The notes: a model not told the origin generated them from the sequence alone. DNA of 9,197 bases from an uncultured Actinomycetes bacterium (GCA_946479725.1 CAMLHB010000078.1:1-9197); one strand, 5' to 3'; positions 1-5,998 are shown, numbered from the stretch's first letter. Translations and numbers: made by a program.

Positions 1-3
1 CCC

Positions 4-21
4 GCCCCCCGCGCTGGGGGC
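4..21 (+). terminator. Possible weak terminator hairpin of an upstream gene
   Basis: GCCCCC (4-9) can pair with GGGGGC (16-21) around a 6-nt loop, followed by the short T-rich stretch TTGTATG. It could end a gene lying left of the window. The stem is only 6 bp and the T tract is poor, so this is a weak call. Confidence 0.25.
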
Positions 22-46
22 TTGTATGCGCCGCGTCCGTACACGT

Positions 47-62
47 CCCCCCCCCCCCCCCC
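47..62. repeat. Homopolymer run of 16 C
   Basis: Sixteen consecutive C lie at 47-62 and are followed directly by four G, about 75 bp before the ribH start. Runs this long are prone to replication slippage and to sequencing error, so the true length may differ. No function is claimed. Confidence 0.9.
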
Positions 63-64
63 GG

Positions 65-103
65 GGTGCGATTTAGCCCCCTCGCGCGGGTAAATGTCGC
101 ACC
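65..103 (+). promoter_or_regulatory. Hairpin in the leader just upstream of ribH
   Basis: GGTGCGA (65-71) is complementary to TCGCACC (97-103). The stem can continue with TTTA (72-75) against TAAA (91-94) across a 2-nt bulge, and CCC (77-79) against GGG (88-90). It ends about 20 nt before the ribH Shine-Dalgarno sequence, so it could shape the 5' untranslated RNA or mark an operator. It is far too short to be an FMN riboswitch. The structure is seen in the sequence; the role is inference. Confidence 0.35.
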
Positions 104-135
104 GCCGCTGTGAGTTTGTGAGAGAGGAGCGAGCG

Positions 136-609
136 ATGAACGAGAAATCACCCAGCGAGAACCGCCACGTCGCCTTCGTCCAATCCTGCTGGCACAAGGA
201 CCTGGTCGACCAGATCAAGAAGGGGTTCGCGGCCGAGCTGGCCGAGCTCGGCACTCCAGAGCACAACATTGACTATTTCGAGGTGACCGGTGCCTTCGAG
301 ATCCCCCTCTACGCCCGCCGCCTGGCCGAAAGCGGCACCTACGACGCGATCGTCGCCGCCGGTCTCGTGGTCGACGGTGGTATCTACCGCCACGAGTTCG
401 TCGCCGAAGCCGTGATCGGCGGCCTCATGCAGGTCCAGCTCGAGACCGACGTCCCGGTCCTCTCCGCCGTCCTCACCCCCCACCACTTCCACGAGCACGA
501 GACCCACCGCGGCTTCTTCTTCGACCACCTGGAGACGAAGGGCACCGAGGCGGCCCGCGCCTGCGCCCACACGATCAACTCGCTCGAGCAGCTACCCACC
601 AGCGCCTAG
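136..609 (+). CDS. ribH: 6,7-dimethyl-8-ribityllumazine synthase, type II (RibH2-like)
   Basis: This cytosolic enzyme condenses 5-amino-6-ribitylaminouracil with 3,4-dihydroxy-2-butanone 4-phosphate, the penultimate step of riboflavin synthesis. The 157-residue protein keeps the family landmarks: a substrate-binding Trp/His pair near residues 19-20, GAFEIP (52-57), the GGIYRHEF segment with the likely catalytic His86, and the His-rich stretch LTPHHFHEH (113-121). The RHEF motif and the HHFHEH segment mark the type II group known from Brucella and Mesorhizobium, whose members form decamers rather than 60-mer shells. ATG 136 is chosen because GAGAGGAG lies 7-8 nt upstream; an in-frame ATG at 94 falls inside the leader hairpin and lacks a ribosome site. 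No other riboflavin gene is adjacent, so it stands alone. It converges on the next gene. Confidence 0.93.
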   Translation: MNEKSPSENRHVAFVQSCWHKDLVDQIKKGFAAELAELGTPEHNIDYFEVTGAFEIPLYARRLAESGTYDAIVAAGLVVDGGIYRHEFVAEAVIGGLMQVQLETDVPVLSAVLTPHHFHEHETHRGFFFDHLETKGTEAARACAHTINSLEQLPTSA

Positions 610-645
610 CGGACCCGGAAGCCGGCGAGGGCGACGGCCGGCGAT

Positions 646-686
646 GCACTCTGTCTGGCGCCCCCATCGAGGCGCCAGACAGATGC
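646..686. terminator. Strong bidirectional terminator hairpin between convergent genes
   Basis: TCTGTCTGGCGCC (650-662) pairs perfectly with GGCGCCAGACAGA (671-683) around an 8-nt loop. The stem extends by GCA (646-648) against TGC (684-686) across a one-base bulge. It lies 37 nt after the ribH stop and immediately after the stop of the minus-strand fibronectin-like gene. On the plus strand TTCTTAT follows; there is no clear T run on the minus strand. Position and stem strength make shared termination the best reading. Confidence 0.8.
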
Positions 687-689
687 TTC

Positions 690-2168
690 TTATCGAGCTT
701 CCTTCCCTACAAGCGAGAATTTGCCGGAGACCGACTCGGCAACGGGGCAACCCGAACCGCCTTTGACGACTTCCGTTTTACCTGACAGCGTCGGTTCGAC
801 GAGGTAGAACGGACTTTCGCTCCCGCTCAACTTCAAGGTGTATTCGCATTCTGCCAATTTCGATTCGACGATATAGGTGGTCAGTTTCAAGGTGAACTTG
901 CTGACTTGTGCATACCCTTTCCCGGCTTCGTCGTGGCTGAAGTCGATCGTGATCCCCGACGTCGGAATCGAATAGGCGATCGTGTAGCCCGGTTTCCATA
1001 TGCATTTCCCGCCGGAGGTCTGCATTTTCGTGCTGGTCACGCCCTCGACCGCTCCCGGATTTTCGTTTACAGCGCCGATGAAGGCCGTTTCGGCGCAGGA
1101 ATGCGGGCCGGATTCGGGATCGGTGAAGGTGAAATTGGTGCTCTTTAGTTCCAGAGCTGCACCCAGTTTGAGCGCTTCGCCCCCGCCTTTGTTGACGAGG
1201 GTATCGGTCCAATTCGTCGTGACCGTCTGATCGAAGCTGGCGTGTGTGCCATACAGGTTTTCAGCGATTAGGCGATAGTGGTAGACCGTGTTTGGTTTGA
1301 GTCCGGAGATCGGTTCGCTGACCGGAACGGTGAGGAAGAGATTGGCTTCCTTCACTGGCGTTTTGGAGCCATAGGACGTGGTGGTTCCATATTCGAACCA
1401 GTATTTTGAGGTCATTTTGACGCTGGCGTTCAGCGTCGCCCCTGTGTGGGAAATTTCCGATGCAGGCAGCATTTCGAACGTGGGATGGTTGGAGCTGGTG
1501 AAGGAGGTCTCGGTGCTTGAGACTTTCCCGCTCGCGTTGGTCGCGCTGACTCGCCAGTAGTATTTCGTGCCCGGTGTTAACCCGGTGATGTTGTATTCGA
1601 CGGAGACAGGTTCGTAGCCGCTGCCCGCAGATTCCGCCGGGACCGGTACCACGTTGGTATATGAGCCAGAAACCTTTCCGTATTCGAACTGATAGGTCGT
1701 GCTCTGCCCGTTCGGATCCACTGAAGCTTTCAAGATGGCCGATTCGCCGGTTTTGGTTTCCGGCGTGGCGCTCAGACCGCTAACCGCAGGTGCCCCGACC
1801 GTGTTGAAGGTGAGGTCAGTCCCCTGGCCCGTGCCCGAGGGGTTTTTAGCCACGATCCGGAAGTGGTAGACCGTGTTCGCACTCAGCCCGGTAATTTCTT
1901 TGCTCGTTTCGAGCAGGGTTGAACCGGAGCCGAGGTTGACTTCGGCGGTTTTGGACCCGTAGCTCGTCGTCGTCCCGTATTCGAAATAGGCCGTGGTTTC
2001 TCCCCCATTGGGGTTTACCGTCCCCCTTAGGGTCGCCGTTTTTTCGCCGACCGGCGATGCAGGCAGGGTTTCCACGGCAGGGGACAGCGCCAATGCCGCG
2101 GAGGCGTTGATGCCAACGGCACAGGCGCAGACGGCGAGCAACGTCGCCAAGAGCGCAAAGCGTCTCAT
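690..2168 (-). CDS. Secreted protein with three fibronectin-III-like repeats and a cysteine-containing C-terminal domain
   Basis: The 492-residue protein begins with a Sec-type signal peptide (MRR, a hydrophobic stretch, then cleavage plausibly after an ALA near residue 28). Three beta-sandwich repeats follow at about 29-124, 125-226 and 227-318. Each carries an (F)EYG strand and a GL(S/T/K)xxTxYxxR strand, the fibronectin-III signature; FEYGTTTSYGSKT is repeated almost exactly near residues 62-74 and 258-270. The last 170 residues form a separate domain with four cysteines (358, 389, 441, 474), enough for two disulfides outside the cell. Proteins of this style are frequent in Solirubrobacterales and are presumed surface or matrix proteins; the ligand is unknown. 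ATG 2168 has a good ribosome site, GGGAG 9 nt upstream. The gene is unusually A+T-rich for this window: 841-900 has 25 G/C of 60, against 46 of 60 at 3841-3900. Confidence 0.85.
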   Translation of the reverse strand: MRRFALLATLLAVCACAVGINASAALALSPAVETLPASPVGEKTATLRGTVNPNGGETTAYFEYGTTTSYGSKTAEVNLGSGSTLLETSKEITGLSANTVYHFRIVAKNPSGTGQGTDLTFNTVGAPAVSGLSATPETKTGESAILKASVDPNGQSTTYQFEYGKVSGSYTNVVPVPAESAGSGYEPVSVEYNITGLTPGTKYYWRVSATNASGKVSSTETSFTSSNHPTFEMLPASEISHTGATLNASVKMTSKYWFEYGTTTSYGSKTPVKEANLFLTVPVSEPISGLKPNTVYHYRLIAENLYGTHASFDQTVTTNWTDTLVNKGGGEALKLGAALELKSTNFTFTDPESGPHSCAETAFIGAVNENPGAVEGVTSTKMQTSGGKCIWKPGYTIAYSIPTSGITIDFSHDEAGKGYAQVSKFTLKLTTYIVESKLAECEYTLKLSGSESPFYLVEPTLSGKTEVVKGGSGCPVAESVSGKFSLVGKEAR

Positions 2169-2174
2169 TTGGAT

Positions 2175-2224
2175 GTTCTCCCTTCGCAAGTTCTCCCGCA
2201 AACTTGCTGATTGATCAGGAGAAC
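2175..2224 (-). promoter_or_regulatory. Repeat-rich leader/operator region of the fibronectin-like gene
   Basis: Three kinds of symmetry crowd into the 50 bp upstream of the start at 2168. GCAAGTT (2186-2192) is inverted as AACTTGC (2201-2207). CTGAT-TG-ATCAG (2207-2218) is a perfect 12-bp palindrome. GGGAGAAC, read on the minus strand, occurs twice as a direct repeat 15 bp apart (2190-2197 and 2175-2182), with GGAGAAC once more on the plus strand at 2218-2224. The copy nearest the gene is its ribosome site. The others may be protein-binding sites or RNA structure; no regulator is identified. Confidence 0.45.
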
Positions 2225-2238
2225 CTAGGCACCAAGAA

Positions 2239-2259
2239 ACTGGGGTGTCAATCCCCAGT
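2239..2259 (-). terminator. Rho-independent terminator of the cupin-MaoC operon
   Basis: On the minus strand ACTGGGG pairs with CCCCAGT around a 7-nt loop, and the stem is followed by TTTCTTGG. It begins 24 nt after the stop of the MaoC gene and lies before the fibronectin-like gene, which is read in the same direction, so it should insulate the two units. A second small stem (TGGC 2259-2262 with GCCA 2268-2271) lies between the hydratase stop and this hairpin. Confidence 0.65.
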
Positions 2260-2283
2260 GGCTGGACGCCAGTTAATCGAGTG

Positions 2284-2757
2284 CTACTCAGGCGTCGCCA
2301 TCACCCGCGTCACCGAGTCGCCGACAAAGCAGGGCTTGTCGGCGCCCTCGACCTCGAGGGTGAAGCGGGTGATGACCTCGTACCAGCCGCCGCCCTTCTC
2401 CTCGACCGAGACGACCTCGGCTTTGGCGCGGATCTTGGAGTCGACCGGTACGGGGGCGGGGAAGCGGATCTTGTTCCAGCCGTAGTTGACGCCGAGGGCG
2501 AAGCCGGTGGAGCTGATCAGCTCGGTGCGGAAGCCGTCGACGGTGGCGAGGGTGAGGTTGCCGTGGGCGATCGTGGCGCCGTATGGGCTCTCGGTCTTCG
2601 CCCGCTCAGGGTCGACGTGGATCCACTGGTGGTCGCCGGAGAGCTCGGCGAAAGCGTCGATGTCGGCCTGGGTGATCGTCCGCCACTCGCTCGGCCCGAC
2701 CTCCTGGCCGACCAGGGACTCCATCCCCTCCACCCCGTTCACCTCTGCGGCTGGCAT
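2284..2757 (-). CDS. MaoC-family (R)-specific enoyl-CoA hydratase
   Basis: This predicted cytosolic hot-dog-fold enzyme should hydrate trans-2-enoyl-CoA to (R)-3-hydroxyacyl-CoA in fatty-acid turnover. The hydratase-2 motif is intact: LSGDHQWIHVDPERA near residues 39-53 carries the catalytic Asp42 and His47, and TIAHG (62-66) supplies the usual glycine loop. The segments GDHQWIHVDPERA, NYGxNKIRFPAPVPV and VEGADKP closely resemble the mycobacterial single-hot-dog hydratase Rv0130 (HtdZ), recalled from memory rather than aligned here. At 157 residues the length is normal. ATG 2757 has no obvious ribosome site; a second ATG at residue 12 is preceded by GGAGGGG but very closely, so the start is uncertain. 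It lies 20 nt downstream of the cupin gene, probably as the second gene of that operon. The acyl-chain preference cannot be read from the sequence. Confidence 0.88.
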   Translation of the reverse strand: MPAAEVNGVEGMESLVGQEVGPSEWRTITQADIDAFAELSGDHQWIHVDPERAKTESPYGATIAHGNLTLATVDGFRTELISSTGFALGVNYGWNKIRFPAPVPVDSKIRAKAEVVSVEEKGGGWYEVITRFTLEVEGADKPCFVGDSVTRVMATPE

Positions 2758-2777
2758 CGGCGCGCAGTCTATCCGCG

Positions 2778-3167
2778 TCAGTCGGTCCAGAACTCGTGGT
2801 CGAGAGAGCCATCGCCGTCCTTGCGGGGCCCGAAGACGATCACCTCGAGGCCGTCGTCGCCGGCTTCGAAGGCGCGCGTCACCTCCGGCGAGACCCGGAT
2901 CGCGTCCAGGGTCTCCACCTCGATGATCTCGTCGTCGAGCTTGAAGAGGCCGTCGCCGCGGACGACCACGTAGACCTCCTCCGCGTCCTCGTGCTTGTGG
3001 CCGAACGGCTGGCGCTTGTTCGGCTTCAGGCGGTGGAAGCTGAAGCCGGTGTCCTCGGTCTCGAGGTCGCCCTTGGCGAAGCGGGCCTCCATCGCGTCCC
3101 CGTGGCCGAAGTCCTCGGCTGAGTTCTTGACCTCTTCCAGCTTCTTGTGAGTGAAGGGATTGCGCAT
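2778..3167 (-). CDS. Small single-domain cupin protein
   Basis: A 129-residue protein with one conserved beta-barrel. The first cupin motif is clear: GHKHEDAEEVYVVVRG (56-71) gives His57, His59 and Glu63 as metal ligands. In the second motif, RVSPEVTRAFEAG (91-103), the usual fourth ligand histidine appears to be Arg98, so metal binding may be altered or absent. Small cupins of this type act as isomerases, dioxygenases or sugar- and ligand-binding modules; the reaction is not predictable here. The N-terminal 40 residues are charged, with no signal peptide, so it is probably cytosolic. ATG 3167 is supported by AAAGGA a few nt upstream. It is the first gene of the unit shared with the MaoC hydratase and is divergent from the flavoprotein gene. 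Confidence 0.82.
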   Translation of the reverse strand: MRNPFTHKKLEEVKNSAEDFGHGDAMEARFAKGDLETEDTGFSFHRLKPNKRQPFGHKHEDAEEVYVVVRGDGLFKLDDEIIEVETLDAIRVSPEVTRAFEAGDDGLEVIVFGPRKDGDGSLDHEFWTD

Positions 3168-3225
3168 GGTGTCCTTTCGGTCGCTGACTTCAGGGCAGCC
3201 TACCCGCGGACAGTAGCCTTGATGC
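3168..3225. promoter_or_regulatory. Divergent promoter region with a likely leaderless start for the flavoprotein gene
   Basis: This 58-bp gap separates the cupin gene (-) from the flavoprotein gene (+). On the plus strand TAGCCT (3214-3219) matches the actinobacterial -10 consensus TANNNT and lies exactly 6 nt before GTG 3226, the spacing expected if transcription starts at or next to the start codon. No Shine-Dalgarno sequence precedes that GTG, which fits a leaderless mRNA. On the minus strand TAGGCT (3202-3197) could serve the cupin gene. No convincing -35 box was seen for either. Inference from pattern only. Confidence 0.45.
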
Positions 3226-4809
3226 GTGGCCGGTCCAGTCAGTCGCGTGCTCTCCAGCAGCCAGCTGGCGACGCTTGCCGAGTACGGGGAGGAGCGCAGC
3301 GCCGAGGTCGGCGAGAAGCTGTTCGAGATCGGCGACGAGACCTACCCCTTCATCGCGATCCGCGAGGGCGAGGCGGCGGTGCTCGACGGGACCGGGAACG
3401 AGATCGTCCGCCACGGCGCCTCCGGGTTCCTCGGCGAGATGAACCTGCTCTCCGGCCAGACGGTCTTCCTCACCGCGATCGTCACCAAGCCGATGCGCTA
3501 CATCGCGGTCGAGCGGGAAGCGCTGCGGAAGCTGCTGCGTGAGGACGCGCCGCTGTCCGACATCCTCCTCTCCGCCTTTGTCCAACGGCGCGAACTGCTG
3601 CAGCAGCGGCAGGGGGTCGGCGTCGAGATCGTCGGCCCGCGCGATTCGGCGGCGACTCGGCAGCTGGTCGACTTCGCGAAACGGCAGCGGCTGCCCTTCA
3701 GCTGGACCGACACCGCCGATGACGCCGAGGCGGCGCGGACGCTCGACGGCCTGGAGGCGAATGAGATCCCGTTGGTGCGGCTACCGGGCGGGGCCGAGCT
3801 GCGGGCGCCGAGCGATGGCAAGCTCTCGCGGGCGCTCGGCATCGGCCTCGAGCTGCAGCCGCGCGAGGAGGTCGACCTGCTGGTGCTCGGCGGCGGGCCG
3901 GCCGGCCTCGGCGCGGCGGTCTACGGGGCCTCGGAGGGTCTCGACACGCTCGTGGTCGAGAGCACCGTGCTGGGCGGGCAGGCCGGGACCTCGCGGCGGA
4001 TCGAGAACTACCTCGGCTTCCCGGCAGGGATCACCGGCTCGGAGCTGACCAGCCGAGCCGTCACCCAGGCGCGCAAGTTCAACGCCCGCACGGCGACGCC
4101 CTATCGCGCGCAGGCGCTGGAGCCGGGCGACGGACACCACCTGGTCCGACTTGAGGAGGGGAACGAGATCTCCGCCCGGGCGGTGGTGATCGCGACCGGC
4201 GCCGAATACCGGAAACTGCCGGTCGCCGACCTCGAGGAGTACGAGGGGCTCAGCATCTTTTACGCAGCCGGTCCGCCCGAGGCCCAGATCTGCGGCGGCC
4301 AGCGGGTCGGCGTCGTCGGCGGCGGCAACTCCGCCGCCCAGGCCGCCGTCTGGCTCGCCCGCGGGGGCGCCCTGGTGACGCTGCTGCACCGCCGCGCCGA
4401 TCTCGCCGAGACGATGTCGGCCTACCTGCTCGACGAGCTCGACCGCTTCGGCGTCAGCGTCCGCGACCGCAGCGAAATCGCCGAACTGCACGGCAGCGAA
4501 GGCAGGCTCGAGGCGGTGAGCCTCACCGACGGTACCCGCCTCCCCTACTCGTTCCTCTTCCTCTTCCTCGGCGCTTCGCCCTGCACCGAGTGGCTCGGCG
4601 AGGTCGTCGATCGCGACGAGAAGGGCTTCATCCGCACCGGTTCGGAAATCGGCGCCGAGGGGCTACTCGAAACCAGCGTCCCCCGCGTCTACGCCGCCGG
4701 CGACGTCCGCGCCGGCTCGATCAAGCGCTGCGCGATCGCCGTCGGCGAGGGCGCCGCGGTCGTCCGCTTCGTCCACGAGCAGCTGACGCCGAGCCCGGTC
4801 AAAGGCTGA
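3226..4809 (+). CDS. Three-part flavoprotein: cyclic-nucleotide-binding-like, thioredoxin-like and thioredoxin-reductase-like domains
   Basis: The 527-residue protein has a CRP-like beta-roll at about 5-115, a thioredoxin/glutaredoxin-like domain at about 130-208, and a two-dinucleotide-fold reductase core from about 215. The FAD motif GGGPAGLGA (222-230), the NADPH motif VVGGGNSA (363-370) and the C-terminal FAD motif AAGDVRAGSIKR (490-501) are intact, so it should bind FAD and NADPH. Three signature residues are missing. The reductase CxxC is replaced by AAGP near 347-350. The thioredoxin-like domain has SAAT (141-144) where CxxC would sit. The phosphate-binding cassette (GFLGEMNLLSGQTVFLTA, 67-84) lacks the arginine that holds the cyclic phosphate. 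Related CxxC-less fusions are, from memory, known in bacteria, with unclear electron acceptors. GTG 3226 fits a leaderless start. Its 3' end overlaps the cpdA-like gene by 11 bp. Confidence 0.85.
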   Translation: MAGPVSRVLSSSQLATLAEYGEERSAEVGEKLFEIGDETYPFIAIREGEAAVLDGTGNEIVRHGASGFLGEMNLLSGQTVFLTAIVTKPMRYIAVEREALRKLLREDAPLSDILLSAFVQRRELLQQRQGVGVEIVGPRDSAATRQLVDFAKRQRLPFSWTDTADDAEAARTLDGLEANEIPLVRLPGGAELRAPSDGKLSRALGIGLELQPREEVDLLVLGGGPAGLGAAVYGASEGLDTLVVESTVLGGQAGTSRRIENYLGFPAGITGSELTSRAVTQARKFNARTATPYRAQALEPGDGHHLVRLEEGNEISARAVVIATGAEYRKLPVADLEEYEGLSIFYAAGPPEAQICGGQRVGVVGGGNSAAQAAVWLARGGALVTLLHRRADLAETMSAYLLDELDRFGVSVRDRSEIAELHGSEGRLEAVSLTDGTRLPYSFLFLFLGASPCTEWLGEVVDRDEKGFIRTGSEIGAEGLLETSVPRVYAAGDVRAGSIKRCAIAVGEGAAVVRFVHEQLTPSPVKG

Positions 4810-5584
4810 ACGGCACCGACTCGGCCTGAGAGTAGAGCTCGCCCTCGCGCAGGGCGTGGATCGCGAACCCCGGGCTGTCCACCACCTGGTACTCGTCGCC
4901 CTGTTCGAAGTCCGGACGCACCTGCCAGTAGGTGCTGGGTGCGGCGAAGACCGGGCGCCCGGCCAGAGTTGAGGCGGCGACCCGGTGCAGGTGGCCGCCG
5001 ACGATTCCCAGGAGCTGCGGATGATCGGCGATCACGTCCCCCAGCGCTCGGCGCTGCGAGGCCGAGAGGTTGATCGCGTCCCACTCGGCGATCCCGGTCG
5101 AGAGCGGCGGATGGTGCAGCGCCAGCAGGGTCGGCGCCTCAGGCTCAGCGGCGAGGGCCTGGTCCAGCCAGCGCAGCTGCTCGGAGGGAAAGTCGCCGGG
5201 ATCCTGCCCGGGGACGATCGAGTCGAAGGCGATGAGGCGCAGCTCACCGACTCGCGCCGAATAGTTGACCGGCTCGTCACCGCCACCGGGCAGCCCGAAC
5301 GCCTCGCGCAACTGGCGGCGGTCGTCGTGATTGCCGGGAATCACGTGCAGCGGGACCTCGAGCCGCGCTAGCATCTCCCGCGCCACTTGATACCCCCCGG
5401 CGGCACCATCGTCAGTCAGGTCACCCGACACCAGCACCGCATCCGGCCGGTTCGGCAGCGAGCGCACCGCCTCGAGCACCGCTTCAAGTCGGGGAATCGG
5501 GTCGAGCCCGTTCTCGTTACCCCCGATGTGGAGGTCGCTGAGTTGGACCAGAAGGACCGGGTCGGTCATCGCCCGCGACATCAT
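4799..5584 (-). CDS. cpdA: CpdA-type class III 3',5'-cyclic nucleotide phosphodiesterase
   Basis: A metallophosphoesterase expected to hydrolyse cAMP, or another cyclic nucleotide, in the cytosol using two metal ions. Counting from the inner ATG at 5569, the calcineurin-type motifs appear in order: SDLH (11-14), SGDL (48-51), PGNHDD (78-83), LALHHPP (149-155) and GGHLHR (191-196). The later APSTYWQVRP segment resembles the ATPSTCVQFKP stretch of E. coli CpdA. At 256-261 residues it has family length. The start is uncertain: ATG 5584 and ATG 5569 are both in frame and neither has a good ribosome site, while the family normally begins only about 10 residues before the DxH motif, favouring 5569. 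The 5' end lies inside the shortened antitoxin gene, so translation is probably coupled. The 3' end overlaps a gene with a cyclic-nucleotide-binding-like domain. The true substrate is unproven. Confidence 0.82.
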   Translation of the reverse strand: MMSRAMTDPVLLVQLSDLHIGGNENGLDPIPRLEAVLEAVRSLPNRPDAVLVSGDLTDDGAAGGYQVAREMLARLEVPLHVIPGNHDDRRQLREAFGLPGGGDEPVNYSARVGELRLIAFDSIVPGQDPGDFPSEQLRWLDQALAAEPEAPTLLALHHPPLSTGIAEWDAINLSASQRRALGDVIADHPQLLGIVGGHLHRVAASTLAGRPVFAAPSTYWQVRPDFEQGDEYQVVDSPGFAIHALREGELYSQAESVPFSL

Positions 5585-5735
5585 GTTCTAGAGGAGGAAT
5601 CGCCACAGCCTTCCCCTGCCGGATCAGCTCCTCGACGTCCCATCCTTCCTCCGCCTTCCGAACGATCTTCTCGATCAACTCGTCGGTGATCGGCTCACCC
5701 TTGATGGTTTCTCCATAGGTCCGCTTCGGCTCCAT
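5517..5735 (-). CDS. Shortened CopG/RHH-type antitoxin-like protein
   Basis: The first 45 residues, with RTYGETIKGEPITDELIE followed by an acidic helix ending EEGWDVEELIRQGK, match the N-terminal part of a common actinobacterial ribbon-helix-helix antitoxin type (pattern GxPITDELxExLxxxAExGYDVxxL). In that family a DNA-binding RHH segment normally follows a short RPPLG-like linker. Here the reading frame instead runs through IPPLE into Pro/Gly/Arg-rich sequence that overlaps the start of the cpdA-like gene, and stops. The RHH domain therefore appears lost. ATG 5735 is preferred because AGGGA lies 6 nt upstream; ATG 5741, which overlaps the toxin stop as ATGA, has that AGGGA directly abutting. 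It may still neutralise the toxin through its N-terminal part, but operator binding is doubtful. The family match is from memory. Confidence 0.6.
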   Translation of the reverse strand: MEPKRTYGETIKGEPITDELIEKIVRKAEEGWDVEELIRQGKAVAIPPLEHDVAGDDRPGPSGPTQRPPHRG

Positions 5736-5737
5736 AG

Positions 5738-5998
5738 TCATTCCCTGGGTAGCAGGCTTGCATATTTTCTTCTCATCTTCATCGCATGAACCGCGATGAC
5801 AGATCCATCCGGTTGAGGGATCGCAACCACCTCTAGCATCGTTCCGTCTCGTGCCGCTCCCAGGAACAGCCGAGAGCCGTCATCTTCATCGACCTCTCTC
5901 ATCGGGTGTCGCAGCGCGTGGGCGATATCCAACCTTGTGATGCCGTGCTTCAAGGCGCTGACGTGTACCCGCCGCATCTTCACGACGCGGAAGGTCAT
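5738..5998 (-). CDS. BrnT-like toxin of a type II toxin-antitoxin pair
   Basis: An 86-residue basic protein with KHGIT (17-21), ALRHP (28-32), a central RLFLGAARDGTMLEVVAI strand pair and VHAMKMRRKY (70-79). This order (KHG helix, xxHP turn, beta strands, C-terminal RxKY) resembles BrnT-like ribonuclease toxins, and close relatives ending HAMxMRxKYxxLLP accompany small antitoxins in actinobacteria. Toxin-before-antitoxin order is also typical of brnTA. Its start overlaps the stop of the peptidoglycan-hydrolase gene as ATGA, and its stop abuts the antitoxin, so all three should share one mRNA. A second ATG at residue 8 (5977) would give a family-typical N-terminus. The local sequence is less G+C-rich than the genes on either side, hinting at acquisition. 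RNase activity is inferred and catalytic residues cannot be assigned. Confidence 0.62.
   Translation of the reverse strand: MTFRVVKMRRVHVSALKHGITRLDIAHALRHPMREVDEDDGSRLFLGAARDGTMLEVVAIPQPDGSVIAVHAMKMRRKYASLLPRE

Noticed and set aside
1..135. FMN riboswitch upstream of ribH
   Set aside because: The leader is short and holds one simple hairpin and a C tract; the multi-helix conserved FMN aptamer is not seen.
2245..2973. 242-codon open frame on the plus strand
   Set aside because: It is antisense to the MaoC and cupin genes, whose catalytic motifs are unmistakable, and its translation shows only compositional Val/Gly/Asp/Arg bias.
3147..3542. Plus-strand open frame overlapping the flavoprotein start, with ATG at 3222
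   Set aside because: The product is Arg-rich without motifs and is out of frame with the clear flavoprotein domains. The GTG at 3226 in the correct frame explains the coding signal.
5738..5998. Toxin-antitoxin pair as part of a mobile element
   Set aside because: No integrase, transposase, terminal repeats or target-site duplications are visible around it; only the composition hints at transfer.
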